Shown here piece by piece: positions 37,211 to 47,649 of a DNA stretch of 64,000 nt. The stretch lies in NCBI GenBank assembly GCA_905480125.1, contig CAJQPE010000006.1, positions 20,045-84,044 on the forward strand. Reading direction: 5' to 3'. The translations under genes were made by a program, and so were the position numbers. The DNA comes from an uncultured Flavobacteriales bacterium. GTDB lineage: Bacteria; Bacteroidota; Bacteroidia; Flavobacteriales_G; NORP312. Each line of letters opens with the position of its first letter. Position 1 is the first letter of the stretch. A model generated the notes under the pieces. The model saw only the letters and a list, made by a program, of their open reading frames with translations, was not told the origin of the DNA and did no database searches.

Positions 37211-39151
37211 TTGAATCATAAATTTAAGCTCTTGCTAAAACATATTTTCATTTTCTTAATTGCAATCCTTTCTGTTTCGAACTCTATTGCTCAAAATTAT
37301 TATCAGCCTTATCAGCTGCCTGATTCTATGCCCGATGCGTACCTTATAGATGAGGATAGTTTAAAAGAGGTAATGCTTAATCGAATTCCTGAAAAGTATC
37401 AAAACTCGATTTACGCAGAAGCAATAGATGATTATACAGGCTTGCAAGCTGAAATGGTTACCGGGTTTTTAACTAGTGGAAACATATACTTAAACTGGCC
37501 AGAAATTGAAAACTACGTTAACGATATTATTAAAGAAACACTCCCGGCAGACTTAATTGAAAAACATCATTTTAGAGCATATGTAACAAGAGACCCCTCT
37601 ATCAACGCTTTTGTTATGAATGACGGAGCTATATTCGTGAATATAGGCTTACTAGCAAAAATAGAAAGCGAAGCAGCATTGGCATTTGTTATTGGCCATG
37701 AAGTTTCTCACCATCTTAATCACGATGTTATTGATCGATTCGTAAAAGACCATGAAAACAGGGATAAATACGAAACCGATAAGAGCTTACTTGGTTCTAT
37801 CGTAGGTTCTGTTGTCGCACAAAACAGGACTAACTCATACAGTAGAGGTCAAGAAAGTGATGCTGATCAATTAGGGTTGAAATTGATAAAAGATACTAAA
37901 TATGACCTCGTGAAGGGTGTGGAGGTGATGAAACAATTCGAGGAGCTTGATAAAAAATATAAATTAAGAAGAGGAGGATTTTTTAACGGATTTCTGGTTG
38001 GATCTACTCACCCAAATTCTGAAGATAGATACAAATCGTTAAAACGAAGAATAAGAAAACAAAATGGCACCAGTTCATTCTTAGTTAGTGAAGATCAATT
38101 TCATCAAATACAACAAATTGCGCTTTACGAATCACTTGAAAGCCTGCTGCGTGTTCATCAGATGTACGAATGTTTCGAATTATCATTTAAGTTGTGGCTA
38201 TCAGACCAAGAAAATTCAATGTATAGATATTACTTAATGGAATCGTTACGAAAAATGTTCTACACCAATTCCTATCAAATGCACCAACCCATATTCCAAA
38301 ACGAGTACCGCGGGCGCTATCGTCAAAAAAGAAAAGAGCTCGATTTCGAATACCAAATTCGAATTGCCAAACAAGTAAAAAATATAGTTTCTAAAGCTCT
38401 TTCTATAGACAAAACGGAAGTTGAAGCAATTGAAGTCCCCATATGGGAAGAAGATACATTGGGGCTTATAACTTATAATCACTTATTTAATTTAGTCTCA
38501 AAATCGGATGAATTAGGCAACTATCCTGAGTGCTATTTAACAAAAGGTCTAAAGAAATATGTTGAAGGCTCAGAATATGAAGAATATTTAGAGAGATACA
38601 TAGAGTTTCCTAATGCTAAGTACGCCCAAGTTGCTAATTCTATTCTTGATTCTGTAGCTGTTTCAATTCCTATAAAAAGCATAGTAATGTTAACGAGCTA
38701 CCAAGATCCTGAGGAGACTGATACCTTGTATAAAATTTACAAGGAGGATATTGATTCTGCTTTAATGACCAATTTCCCTAATCTCATATACAGAGGCATT
38801 GATGATGATGATATGTTCACTTTTAGACAAACCGTTGCGCTATCAAGTTTAATGGAATTTATGAATTCTGTTGGAAATTCAAGTAGTGGAACATTTAATG
38901 CTTGGATCTATAATCCCGAATATTTAGACTTTTACTCAGAATTAGATATCGATAAACTTCATTTTCTACAAGTAAAAGTTGCAGACCAAGAAGGCGAGCG
39001 AATTAACCATATAGTTTTAAAAACAATCGACCTTAAACCAGATAAAAATCAAAGTACCTCCGTTTCTAAGCGGAAAGAAAATACAGGCTACGTTGCCATT
39101 GAAGAAATGCTAAAAGAGTCTATTGAGTTGAATACTAGGTACTTTGACTAA
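37211..39151 (+). CDS. M48 family zinc metallopeptidase, exported
   Basis: A 646-residue protein with a signal peptide (KHIFIFLIAILSVSNSIAQ), hence periplasmic or surface. The zinc site HEVSH is at residues 163-167, and the third ligand lies in RGQESDADQLG. M48 enzymes of this BepA-like kind take part in outer-membrane protein quality control. A helical C-terminal part of about 350 residues has no domain I recognise. The start is a TTG at 37211, 10 bases after the DUF1853 stop; no better start gives the signal peptide. It is convergent with clpX, with a 6-base gap. Confidence 0.85.
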   Translation: MNHKFKLLLKHIFIFLIAILSVSNSIAQNYYQPYQLPDSMPDAYLIDEDSLKEVMLNRIPEKYQNSIYAEAIDDYTGLQAEMVTGFLTSGNIYLNWPEIENYVNDIIKETLPADLIEKHHFRAYVTRDPSINAFVMNDGAIFVNIGLLAKIESEAALAFVIGHEVSHHLNHDVIDRFVKDHENRDKYETDKSLLGSIVGSVVAQNRTNSYSRGQESDADQLGLKLIKDTKYDLVKGVEVMKQFEELDKKYKLRRGGFFNGFLVGSTHPNSEDRYKSLKRRIRKQNGTSSFLVSEDQFHQIQQIALYESLESLLRVHQMYECFELSFKLWLSDQENSMYRYYLMESLRKMFYTNSYQMHQPIFQNEYRGRYRQKRKELDFEYQIRIAKQVKNIVSKALSIDKTEVEAIEVPIWEEDTLGLITYNHLFNLVSKSDELGNYPECYLTKGLKKYVEGSEYEEYLERYIEFPNAKYAQVANSILDSVAVSIPIKSIVMLTSYQDPEETDTLYKIYKEDIDSALMTNFPNLIYRGIDDDDMFTFRQTVALSSLMEFMNSVGNSSSGTFNAWIYNPEYLDFYSELDIDKLHFLQVKVADQEGERINHIVLKTIDLKPDKNQSTSVSKRKENTGYVAIEEMLKESIELNTRYFD

Positions 39152-39157
39152 AAGAAG

Positions 39158-40390
39158 CTATGCCGCTTTCATCTTGGTTATAGCAGCCTTATTCAACTTG
39201 CTTTTTGCATAACTATAAGTCACTTTAAACTCCTTAACATCTTTTTCTGAAGGTAATTCGAACATAGCGTCCACCATAATAGCTTCACAGATCGAGCGTA
39301 ATCCCCTAGCACCTAATTTAAATTCTAGAGCTTTCTCAACAATATGATCTAGTACCTTTTTATCGAAAGTAAGTTTGATGCCTTCCATCTCAAATAACTT
39401 AACATATTGCTTAACTAAAGAGTTTTTTGGTTCTGTTAAAATTCGTCTTAGAGCATCTCCATCTAGGGGGTTCAAATAAGTGAGAACAGGAAAACGACCA
39501 ATTAGTTCAGGTATCAATCCAAATGATTTTAAATCTTGTGGAGAAACGTACTGCAGCATATTGTCTTTATCGAATTGGTCTGATTTTTTACTTGCGCTGT
39601 ATCCAACAGCATGCGTGTTCACACGCTTTCCAATTACTGGAACAATACCATCAAAAGCACCGCCACAAATAAACAATATATCTTTCGTGTTAACTTGTAC
39701 AAGTTTTTGTTCCGGGTGCTTTCTACCTCCCTGGGGTGGAACACCAACCGTAGTGCCTTCGAGTAACTTCAGCATAGCTTGCTGAACTCCCTCGCCAGAT
39801 ACATCTCGAGTAATTGAAGGGTTATCACTCTTACGCGCAATTTTATCAATTTCGTCAATAAAAACGATCCCTCGCTCGGCAGCATTCACATCATAATCTG
39901 CAGATTGCAACAAACGAGATAAGATACTTTCAACATCCTCACCTACATAACCTGCTTCTGTTATTACGGTAGCATCAGCAATACAGAAAGGAACATTCAG
40001 TATTTTAGCAATGGTTTTGGCTAGAAGAGTTTTACCCGTCCCAGTTTCTCCCACCATAACAACATTAGATTTTTCAATCTCTATTTCATCTTCGTCAACT
40101 TTTTGTGTGACTCTTTTATAGTGGTTGTAAACAGCTACTGATAATGTTTTTTTGGCCTCCTCTTGACCTATTATGTATTCATCAAGATGGCGCTTAAAAT
40201 CAATTGGCTTCAGAAGATTTATATTTGAAGTCAACTCTTCGTTAACTTTTTCAGACATTTCTTCTTTTACGATTGACTTTGCTTGTTCAACACAATTGTC
40301 ACAAATATGACCTGTGATACCGGCAATAAGAACTTCAGTCTCGCGCTTATCACGACCACAAAATGAGCATTTAACGTTTTCTTGTTCCAT
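39158..40390 (-). CDS. clpX: ATP-dependent Clp protease ATP-binding subunit ClpX
   Basis: A AAA+ unfoldase that feeds substrates to ClpP. The N-terminal zinc-binding domain uses Cys 8, 11, 30 and 33. Walker A is GETGTGKT (115-122), Walker B is [11 protein letters not shown], and sensor motifs such as [10 protein letters not shown] are present. At 410 residues it is full length. It is last in the tig-clpP-clpX order. Confidence 0.97.
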   Translation of the reverse strand: MEQENVKCSFCGRDKRETEVLIAGITGHICDNCVEQAKSIVKEEMSEKVNEELTSNINLLKPIDFKRHLDEYIIGQEEAKKTLSVAVYNHYKRVTQKVDEDEIEIEKSNVVMVGETGTGKTLLAKTIAKILNVPFCIADATVITEAGYVGEDVESILSRLLQSADYDVNAAERGIVFIDEIDKIARKSDNPSITRDVSGEGVQQAMLKLLEGTTVGVPPQGGRKHPEQKLVQVNTKDILFICGGAFDGIVPVIGKRVNTHAVGYSASKKSDQFDKDNMLQYVSPQDLKSFGLIPELIGRFPVLTYLNPLDGDALRRILTEPKNSLVKQYVKLFEMEGIKLTFDKKVLDHIVEKALEFKLGARGLRSICEAIMVDAMFELPSEKDVKEFKVTYSYAKSKLNKAAITKMKAA

Positions 40391-40442
40391 AACAGAATTT
40401 TAGCGAGTATGCTTTTATGGGAAAATTAGAAAAAGGTTGCAA

Positions 40443-41123
40443 TTATTTTTTACGATCTCTAATCAAAACTTCGTCAACCATACCGTAAGCTTTAGCTTCA
40501 GCAGCAGTCATCCAAAAATCACGATCACTATCAGCCCAAACTTTATCATAAGTCTGACCAGAATGCTCCGCAATTATATCATACAATTCCTTCTTTAGTT
40601 TTTGAATTTCTTTTGCTGTAATCTCTATATCAGAGGCTTGTCCTTGTGCACCACCTAAAGGCTGATGTATCATCACTCTAGAATGTTTTAATGCTGTTCT
40701 TTTACCCTTTTCACCAGCACACATTAATACCGCTCCCATTGAAGCTGCCATCCCTGTGCAGATTGTAGCAACATCAGGCTTAATGTATTGCATAGTATCG
40801 TACATACCTAAACCAGCATAAACCGAACCACCAGGGCTGTTGATATAAATCTGAATATCCTTATCAGCATCAGCCGATTCCAAAAACAATAATTGACCTT
40901 GAATTATATTTGAAACATGATCATCAATACCTGTACCTAAAAAGATAATTCTATCCATCATCAATCGAGAGAAAATATCCATAGAAGCAACGTTCATTTG
41001 ACGTTCTTCAATAATTGTTGGCGAGATATAGCTATTTAAAACAGAAGTATATTTTGCTAATGAAGTGCTACTAATGCCTAAGTGTTTAGTCGCGTATTTA
41101 TTGAATTCGTTTTGATCGAACAT
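40443..41123 (-). CDS. clpP: ATP-dependent Clp protease proteolytic subunit ClpP
   Basis: The serine protease core of the Clp machine. The nucleophile Ser128 lies in [10 protein letters not shown] and the catalytic His153 in VMIHQPLGG. The product of 226 residues has an N-terminal stretch of about 40 residues before the usual core, likely including a propeptide. It starts 6 bases after the tig stop. Confidence 0.96.
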   Translation of the reverse strand: MFDQNEFNKYATKHLGISSTSLAKYTSVLNSYISPTIIEERQMNVASMDIFSRLMMDRIIFLGTGIDDHVSNIIQGQLLFLESADADKDIQIYINSPGGSVYAGLGMYDTMQYIKPDVATICTGMAASMGAVLMCAGEKGKRTALKHSRVMIHQPLGGAQGQASDIEITAKEIQKLKKELYDIIAEHSGQTYDKVWADSDRDFWMTAAEAKAYGMVDEVLIRDRKK

Positions 41124-41129
41124 CGTCTT

Positions 41130-42524
41130 TTATAAATTTAAGTTGTTTTTCAAGGTAGATAAAAATCCTTTTTCTTTCTTCTCGGTTGCTAATTTAACAA
41201 ATTCGTCATAAGTAACTTCTTTATTTTTTAGCTTGAATGTATTCTCAAAAAGCTCCATCATTTTAACATCGTAAAGCATTTCGTAAATACGTTGAGCTTC
41301 TTCTTTGTTTTGCAAAACTCGTGTAGCTGTATCCTCCAACTCACTATCTGCGATTTCCATTTGGCCATATTGAACCATTTGCTGACGAACTAGGTCTTTG
41401 GTATAATTCATTACCTCTTCATTCTCAACTTTGATGTTATTTTCTTTGAAAATCTTGTTTTGTATTAACTGCCATCGCAAACCTTTTGCGTAGTCCTCAT
41501 ACTCCGTATCTAATTGATCCTGAGTCAATTTTTCGTTAACGGCTAGAAGCCATCTTTTCAAAAATGTATCCGGTAACTTAAGTTTTGCTTTATCAAGAAG
41601 AGTTTCGGTAATATCATACTTCAACTTTCTTTTTGCGTCAGTCTCTAACTGTTTTGAAATTTCTCCAGATATTTTTTCTTCAAGCTCTTTCTCAGATTTA
41701 ACTGTATCCTTACCAAATGCTTTATCAAATAGTTCTTGATCCAAAACTGCAGGTTCTACCCTGTAAATCAATTTCACCTCAAACTCGAATTTAGATTTGA
41801 TATCATCTACTTCTGCCTTATCAACATTAAGCATTGCAGCAGTATCAGCACCACCTTTACTTACTTTGTGCGGATCAACGGTAATCTTATCTCCAATTTT
41901 TTTACCAAGTAATGTCTTCGCAACTTTAGCATCCTCAATATATTCCAAAGCAATTGTAGATGTATGATAAATTCCACCAGCTTTGATTTCTCCTTTGTCG
42001 TCAAGCTCTCTAAATTCTCCTTGAATCATATCTATACCAGCCGTTTCGTCAACGTTAGAAACTTTGCCGTATCGCTTTTGAATATCCGCAATATTTTTTT
42101 CAACCAATTTTTGATCAACACCAATTTTATATAAATCGAATTTGCTTTTTTCTGAAATCTTAACATCAAACTTTGGTGATAACCCTAAATCGTATATAAA
42201 TTCAAACGATGTGTCTTTATCCAAATCAAGATTCATCGAATCTTCTTTTGGTAAAGGATTTCCAAGAATCTCTAAATTATTTTCTTTTATGTAATTGTAA
42301 ACTGAATCTGCAGCTGTTTTGTTTAATTCTTCAGCCAAAACAGATTTACGGTACATTTTGTTAATCATTCCCATAGGAACCATTCCAGGTCTAAAACCAG
42401 GCACTTTTGCTTGCTTTCGGTAACTTTTTAGTGTGTTGCTAACCTTCTCTTTGTAGTCCGCTTCAGTTAAATTCACCTTAACTACTGCGTTTAAATCATC
42501 AATATTTTCTTGCGTAATATCCAT
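41130..42524 (-). CDS. tig: Trigger factor, ribosome-associated chaperone and prolyl isomerase
   Basis: Binds nascent chains at the ribosome exit. The ribosome-binding signature is visible as KVPGFRPGMVPMGMI near residue 38. The central FKBP-like region is weak, as I expect for Bacteroidota, and a long helical C-terminal domain follows. At 464 residues it is slightly longer than the Escherichia coli protein. The tig-clpP-clpX order is the standard bacterial arrangement. Confidence 0.93.
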   Translation of the reverse strand: MDITQENIDDLNAVVKVNLTEADYKEKVSNTLKSYRKQAKVPGFRPGMVPMGMINKMYRKSVLAEELNKTAADSVYNYIKENNLEILGNPLPKEDSMNLDLDKDTSFEFIYDLGLSPKFDVKISEKSKFDLYKIGVDQKLVEKNIADIQKRYGKVSNVDETAGIDMIQGEFRELDDKGEIKAGGIYHTSTIALEYIEDAKVAKTLLGKKIGDKITVDPHKVSKGGADTAAMLNVDKAEVDDIKSKFEFEVKLIYRVEPAVLDQELFDKAFGKDTVKSEKELEEKISGEISKQLETDAKRKLKYDITETLLDKAKLKLPDTFLKRWLLAVNEKLTQDQLDTEYEDYAKGLRWQLIQNKIFKENNIKVENEEVMNYTKDLVRQQMVQYGQMEIADSELEDTATRVLQNKEEAQRIYEMLYDVKMMELFENTFKLKNKEVTYDEFVKLATEKKEKGFLSTLKNNLNL

Positions 42525-42564
42525 AATAATTGTTTCGAACGATTCTTGATTTTTCTAGCGAGTG

Positions 42565-42572
42565 CAAATATA
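42565..42572 (-). promoter_or_regulatory. -7 element TATATTTG for tig-clpP-clpX
   Basis: An exact TAnnTTTG on the minus strand, 40 bases before the tig ATG. No clear -33 was found. Confidence 0.45.
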
Positions 42573-42624
42573 CTGAGAACTTCTTTAATTTCGGTCTTAT
42601 TATATCAGATATTCATGCGCTAAC

Positions 42625-43788
42625 TTATTCAGGCAAAAAGCCCACTAAGTCAATTACTTTCAAAAATGGTCCGCGTTTTACATTGGTTAAGATAATAACA
42701 GTCTGCTCCCTTTCTATCCTACGAATAAAATATGCTCTAAAGCCTTTCCACCATCCATTATGGTATACTATTTTTTCCTTTGTTTTTGGCAGCTCTAGCA
42801 TTCTAAATCCAAAGCCATAATTTACATTGTTTAAGTGTTTTTTTGATTTACTTCTTCCAATGAATGCTAACTCAAGTGTTTCCTGTTTTAGTAACTTTTC
42901 CGAATACAAAGCTTGGTCAAACTTCAACAAGTCATAAACATTTGTATAAATTCCTTTATCCCCCTCACAGCCGTTAAGGTAAATATTAATCGCTTCCCTA
43001 AAATTGGACTCGTACCCTTTAACAGGATTAATTAATTCTGCATCATTCTCTCTAAAATATGAACGTGTGCTTTCCATTTCCAATGGCATGAAAATCTTCT
43101 CCGAAATAAAGTCGTGGTATTTTAGCCCTGTTACTCTCTCGATAATTGTAGCCAGCAAAACATAATTAGTATTGGCGTAGTAAAACTTTTTTCCTGGTGT
43201 TTTTGCCAAGTCAGGTTCAATGTTTTTGATAATCTGAACTACATCTTCGTTTGAAATCGAACAATCTTTATCTGGCCAAATATTAGCAGGATTATCGCAA
43301 AAATGAGTGTATTTGCTTAAACCGGAAGTGTGAGAAAGTAAATTCGAAATTTTTATATTATAGTTATCATAAGGCAGCTCTGGAATGTACTTTGTTATAG
43401 AGTCATCTATATTGATAAGCCCTTGTTCGTGCAACATCAAAATTGCTACTGCTGTAAATGTTTTGGTTACAGAAGCTATTTGAAACGTACTTTCTAGCGA
43501 AACATTTGGCCAGTTTTTATTCTTTTTATAACCGTAAGATTTTGCAAAAATCACTTTTCCCTTTTCAGCGAATAATACATTGCCATAAAACTGTGTCTTT
43601 TTGTTTCGCTTAGAAAAATACTTGTCTATTTCAATGGCAGATTTCTTATATATTTTTTTCCGATACGCAACACTATCAGATTGCTGAATAATTACCTCTG
43701 CAGGTTTTGCTCTAGATCCACATCTTGTTAACAGCGTAAATAGTAACAATACAAAAAAACAACTTCCTAGTTTCCTCACAATTTCCAA
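42625..43788 (-). CDS. Serine beta-lactamase-fold lipoprotein (class C / PBP4b-like hydrolase)
   Basis: A 387-residue predicted lipoprotein (lipobox LTRC, Cys near residue 23). The penicillin-recognising motifs are SVTK (106-109), YAN (204-206) and HNG in VYHNGWWKG, plus the HTSGL segment. This fold includes class C beta-lactamases, esterases and D-amino-acid peptidases, so substrate and any drug resistance cannot be inferred. The track start is a TTG; a GTG three codons in is equally possible. It is not co-linear with a partner gene. Confidence 0.85.
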   Translation of the reverse strand: MEIVRKLGSCFFVLLLFTLLTRCGSRAKPAEVIIQQSDSVAYRKKIYKKSAIEIDKYFSKRNKKTQFYGNVLFAEKGKVIFAKSYGYKKNKNWPNVSLESTFQIASVTKTFTAVAILMLHEQGLINIDDSITKYIPELPYDNYNIKISNLLSHTSGLSKYTHFCDNPANIWPDKDCSISNEDVVQIIKNIEPDLAKTPGKKFYYANTNYVLLATIIERVTGLKYHDFISEKIFMPLEMESTRSYFRENDAELINPVKGYESNFREAINIYLNGCEGDKGIYTNVYDLLKFDQALYSEKLLKQETLELAFIGRSKSKKHLNNVNYGFGFRMLELPKTKEKIVYHNGWWKGFRAYFIRRIEREQTVIILTNVKRGPFLKVIDLVGFLPE

Positions 43789-43841
43789 GCTACGATGATA
43801 GCAAAAAGAAAATAAATTAATAGTATCTATTTCTATACCTG

Positions 43842-43849
43842 CAAAAATA
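43842..43849 (-). promoter_or_regulatory. -7 element TATTTTTG for the beta-lactamase-fold gene
   Basis: An exact TAnnTTTG on the minus strand, 53 bases before the start at 43788. Confidence 0.35.
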
Positions 43850-43878
43850 TTTTCTTTTGAAGATGTTCCAAGTATTCT

Positions 43879-44790
43879 TTAATCTGCAAAACTTATTTTT
43901 CCACTAGATAAAAATTGCTGGTCTGATATTAAGTGATAAAAATAGGTGCCCGTCAAGTTTAATGAATTAGTAATTTCAAAATAATCACTGCTTGTCTGGT
44001 AACTATAAACAGTCTGACCCAAGGCATTAAATATTATTAACTCTGATTGAACGCCATTAGTTCTTTCAAATTTAAAATTACCGCTCCGTACTATTGGATG
44101 CGGATAAATGGAAATATAATATTCATGAAGTGGTTCGCTTCCTATTTCACTGAACAGAGAACATTCATTATTAAAATAACTTTGGTCGTTATCTTTTTCA
44201 TATATCTTCAAACAAGGGCACATATTATAATCATCATGCATATAATTTAATCCATAATTTGTTCCAATACCTTCAATAAATGTAAGTTTTTGATTTCCTC
44301 CTGGTAAAACATAATTTGTTCTCACATGCTTTCTTCCAGATACATCATAAACGGAATCAACAATTGCAACAGTGCTATCACCAAAAGACTTATATATGAT
44401 GAAAGTTTCATTAATATTCAATGATAAATCCATTATTAAGAATTCAATAGTATCCAATCCTTCAAAAGTTTCAATTGTTCCTAAAAACCAGGCTTTTCCA
44501 CTCCGCGTATCTTCCTTGGACAAGCCATTACTTCTATCAACAGTAGTGGCCATACTATAATCAATTGAATTATTTATAACCGTGCCTGCTTTTTTATAGG
44601 GAATTCCGCTAACCACAGTGTCTTGTATTATTATTTGCTCTCTTGTAACCCTTTGGTCTAAATTACAGAAATGGGTTGTCCATTTAGTAGAGTCGTTACC
44701 ATATATCGAGCTATAAGATTGAGCTACTGAAGTTAATGGGGCTAGGCTTAGTAGAAAAATAGAAGGTATTAATATATTTTTTGTTTTCAT
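43879..44790 (-). CDS. Secreted protein with type A T9SS sorting domain
   Basis: A 303-residue protein with the signal peptide KTKNILIPSIFLLSLAPLTSVAQ. The last 75 residues form a Por secretion tail: ISIYPHPI, then LIIFNALGQTVYS and LTGTYFYHLIS. In the family the first motif is usually YPNP; here it is YPHP. The central 200 residues have no domain I recognise, so the cargo function is unknown. The end of the track ORF leaves ample AT-rich sequence upstream. Confidence 0.85.
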   Translation of the reverse strand: MKTKNILIPSIFLLSLAPLTSVAQSYSSIYGNDSTKWTTHFCNLDQRVTREQIIIQDTVVSGIPYKKAGTVINNSIDYSMATTVDRSNGLSKEDTRSGKAWFLGTIETFEGLDTIEFLIMDLSLNINETFIIYKSFGDSTVAIVDSVYDVSGRKHVRTNYVLPGGNQKLTFIEGIGTNYGLNYMHDDYNMCPCLKIYEKDNDQSYFNNECSLFSEIGSEPLHEYYISIYPHPIVRSGNFKFERTNGVQSELIIFNALGQTVYSYQTSSDYFEITNSLNLTGTYFYHLISDQQFLSSGKISFAD

Positions 44791-45233
44791 AATATTTTAT
44801 TTTTTGATTACTACATTAATATATACGTAAGTGAATAGAAAAAAGGGACATCACTTATTCTTGTTCATGGGTTTACACATTATTAGTTCCCGCTTTTTAT
44901 AAAATATGACAGTTTTTTCTATAATAATTTGAACAAACTGTAGACATAATTGCACTATCGCATTTTTTTAGATGAAAAATTATCCAAATCCATTAGATAA
45001 TGGTTGTTTCAAATTAATTCATATAATCAAACTCCTAAATGACTGACTATCGATAAAAATTAACCGACAAATTATTTTTAGTTACAAACAGCAACTGCTC
45101 GTGTTGTTTATTTAGAATATAATTTTGATATCTATGTATTTAAAGTGATTTAGCAATATTATATTCTGATATGCGTTCGATTACTGAGTATAAATCAAAT
45201 ACATGATTAAACATCTACTTACAATAAGTATTA
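44791..45233. other. AT-rich intergenic region between divergent genes
   Basis: 443 bases with no convincing ORF or RNA gene. It contains the palindrome CCATTAGATAATGG at 44990-45003 (6-bp arms, 2-base centre) and a TAATTTTG at 45120. It must hold promoters for the type A cargo gene (leftward) and the NlpC/P60 gene (rightward). Confidence 0.6.
45120..45127 (+). promoter_or_regulatory. Possible -7 element TAATTTTG upstream of the NlpC/P60 operon
   Basis: An exact TAnnTTTG with TTG 13 bases upstream, an unusually short spacing, and a 106-base leader to the ATG. Weak support. Confidence 0.28.
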
Positions 45234-46190
45234 ATGAAAAAAGGAATCTACATATTACTTGTAGGGTTACTATGCAACATAACAGTAACAGCCCAAAGTT
45301 TACCAAAAGAAAATGGTAGGCTTAAAAAGTTATATGATAAGAATCCAGACAAAGCAATACAAAAAGCTCAAAAACTTTCTAGCAAGAAAAAAAATCTAGA
45401 CTTAGCATACTACTATCTTACAATATCATATCTAAAAAAGTATTCAGTTAAAAACAGCAGTTCTTTCTTGTCTTCTTCGCTGCGGTATTACAAAAAATAT
45501 ACAAACCTCAACAATCAAAGAATATCATTCGAAACAGATAAACTAAATCAGCTAAAATTTGCCCAGCAAACTCTAATAAAATCCAAATACGATAAAAAAA
45601 GATATAGCTCGGCTCTAAAGGAATCTAAAAAATACGAAGAACTATTTGGACTTGAAAGTGATTTGCACCAAGAGCTATTAATAATAGCTGCTGAGCAAAA
45701 AAAAGAGGCTAAATATACCCGTTCACCTGAAAAAAAATTAAACAAAACAAAGATAACCAATGTTCTAAATGCTTCAAAATTAATCGCTGATGCAGAAGCT
45801 TTAATTGGTACGCGATATAAATATGGTGGAGAATCAACCTCTGGTCTAGATTGTAGTGGTTTTACTCGATACGTATATCAAAAGGAAGGTGTAAGCATAC
45901 CGCATAGCGCTCGACTTCAATCACAATTGGGAACATTAATCAGAAAAGAAGATTGCAAACCTGGCGATTTAATATTCTTTGGATCTGTAACAAATAACAG
46001 ATATAATTTTCAACATGTTGGGATGATTTATTCTAACGATAACGGAAAATTAAAGATGATACACTGCCCTAATAGCGGTGTTTGTATAGAAGGAGAAGGC
46101 GAGCCAAGCTATGATATGTATTGGGAAAAACGCTTTCTCTTTATTAAACGACTTTCTTCAAATGATTTATTAACCACTAAAAACCTCTAA
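45234..46190 (+). CDS. NlpC/P60 cell-wall hydrolase, exported
   Basis: A 318-residue protein with the signal peptide MKKGIYILLVGLLCNITVTAQ. Residues 25-170 are Lys-rich and helical with no known domain. The C-terminal NlpC/P60 cysteine peptidase has Cys207 (LDCSGF), His261 (FQHVGMI) and His277 (MIHCPN). Such enzymes cut peptidoglycan stem peptides. It lies 3 bases before a large lipoprotein gene, suggesting an operon acting at the envelope. Confidence 0.88.
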   Translation: MKKGIYILLVGLLCNITVTAQSLPKENGRLKKLYDKNPDKAIQKAQKLSSKKKNLDLAYYYLTISYLKKYSVKNSSSFLSSSLRYYKKYTNLNNQRISFETDKLNQLKFAQQTLIKSKYDKKRYSSALKESKKYEELFGLESDLHQELLIIAAEQKKEAKYTRSPEKKLNKTKITNVLNASKLIADAEALIGTRYKYGGESTSGLDCSGFTRYVYQKEGVSIPHSARLQSQLGTLIRKEDCKPGDLIFFGSVTNNRYNFQHVGMIYSNDNGKLKMIHCPNSGVCIEGEGEPSYDMYWEKRFLFIKRLSSNDLLTTKNL

Positions 46191-46193
46191 GCC

Positions 46194-47645
46194 ATGCTAA
46201 AGAACAAATTTTTCTACATCGGACTAACTATAGTAACAGCTATTGTTATACTATTATTAAAGAACTGTGGAACATCAGCCGCACCAATTGAATTACCTCA
46301 GACGAATACTCGAAGCTACATAGATCCTCCGTTTGCAAACATTTCAACCCCAAAAGAGGTCTTTAATTTAAATGCTTCAAAAGGTGGTGAGTTTAAATAC
46401 GGAACAACTAAAATTACGGTGCCCGAATGCGCATTTATTGACAAGGATGGCAATCTGGTTAAGGGTAAAGTTAAGCTAGCTTACAGAGAAGTTAACGACC
46501 CTATTTCTATACTAACAAGTGGTGTGCCAATGGAAACAGCAGAAGGTTCTAATCAATATTTAGAGAGCGCTGGAATGATGGAAATTGTTGCATGGAAAGG
46601 AAATGAACCATTATTTGTAAACCCAGATTGCAGAATCTCTCTTAATATGCAATCATCATATCCTGATAATAACTACAACCTATACAGCTTAGATACGGCA
46701 AACAGAAAATGGGTAGAAACTAAAAGTAACCTGCCTGCAGAACAGCTAAAAAAGAAAGTTGAATATACAACTCAAGCACCAGTATATAAAGAACCAAATT
46801 ATGGAGTATTAGCAGCTAAAGAAGGTATCATTATGCCGGTAAAGCCTATAGTTAAAAATAAAGAGCTGTTTCAGTTTAAATTCAAAACAGACTTTAGTCA
46901 ATACCCTGAATTAAATATATATAATGGCGTTCAATGGGAGTTTGTTGGTAAAAAAGATGGTGAAAACCCTGCTAAAAACCGTTGGGTAACAACTGCAACT
47001 TGGAACGAAATGGAAATAGTTAAACGCAAAAAAAATGGGGTTTACAAACTTAGATTAGCTACCGGAGACAAAATTTTTGAGACAACAGTAAAACCCGTAT
47101 TTGATGCTAATGATATGGAATATGCTGAATATGTTTTTAACCAGACGTATGACAAATACAAAACATTTGTAGACAACAAAAAAGAAGAAGCCCGACAATG
47201 GAGATTAAAACAAGAACGGTTAGCCAAAGAAAGAGCACAAAGTGAAAAAGTATACGAGCTTACTGGTAAATTTTCAAGAGAGTTTGAAGTACAAAGTTTT
47301 GGGTGGATAAACTGTGACAGGTTTTGGAATGCTCCATCACAAACCATAATAGCTTCTTTTACAGATGCTTCTGGTAAAAATTTGATCGTAAACAAAGTAT
47401 ACTTGGTAATGGACTCTGTAAATTCAGTTATTACATTTAGCAAAGGAGGTTTTGATGAATTTCAATTCGATCCAAAAAGCAAAAATTCTCTGATTGTTAT
47501 AGATTCCTTGGCACAAGCTTATGTAATAGGCAATGGTGAATTCGAACGAATTAATTCTGTCGCAAAAAAACATCAATTTCAAGTGGATAATCCCGTAAAA
47601 ATTGAATCTGAGTCGGATATTAGAAAGTTATTAAAAAACGTATAG
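46194..47645 (+). CDS. Predicted lipoprotein of unknown function
   Basis: A 483-residue protein with a hydrophobic N-terminus and a lipobox-like LLLKNC (Cys near residue 25). The region at 50-140 (KGGEFKYGTTKITVPECAF, KLAYREVNDP) looks like a beta-sandwich. Its PxxAFxDxxGxxVxGxVxLxYREVxDP pattern resembles domains seen in other Bacteroidota secreted proteins. An Arg/Lys/Glu-rich helical segment lies near residue 330. I cannot assign a function. It sits between the NlpC/P60 hydrolase and a small lipoprotein with gaps of 3 and 4 bases. Confidence 0.75.
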   Translation: MLKNKFFYIGLTIVTAIVILLLKNCGTSAAPIELPQTNTRSYIDPPFANISTPKEVFNLNASKGGEFKYGTTKITVPECAFIDKDGNLVKGKVKLAYREVNDPISILTSGVPMETAEGSNQYLESAGMMEIVAWKGNEPLFVNPDCRISLNMQSSYPDNNYNLYSLDTANRKWVETKSNLPAEQLKKKVEYTTQAPVYKEPNYGVLAAKEGIIMPVKPIVKNKELFQFKFKTDFSQYPELNIYNGVQWEFVGKKDGENPAKNRWVTTATWNEMEIVKRKKNGVYKLRLATGDKIFETTVKPVFDANDMEYAEYVFNQTYDKYKTFVDNKKEEARQWRLKQERLAKERAQSEKVYELTGKFSREFEVQSFGWINCDRFWNAPSQTIIASFTDASGKNLIVNKVYLVMDSVNSVITFSKGGFDEFQFDPKSKNSLIVIDSLAQAYVIGNGEFERINSVAKKHQFQVDNPVKIESESDIRKLLKNV

Positions 47646-47649
47646 CCTT

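Noticed and set aside
42625-43788. Calling this gene an antibiotic-resistance beta-lactamase
   Set aside because: The SxxK/YxN fold is shared by esterases and peptidases; motifs alone do not show drug hydrolysis.
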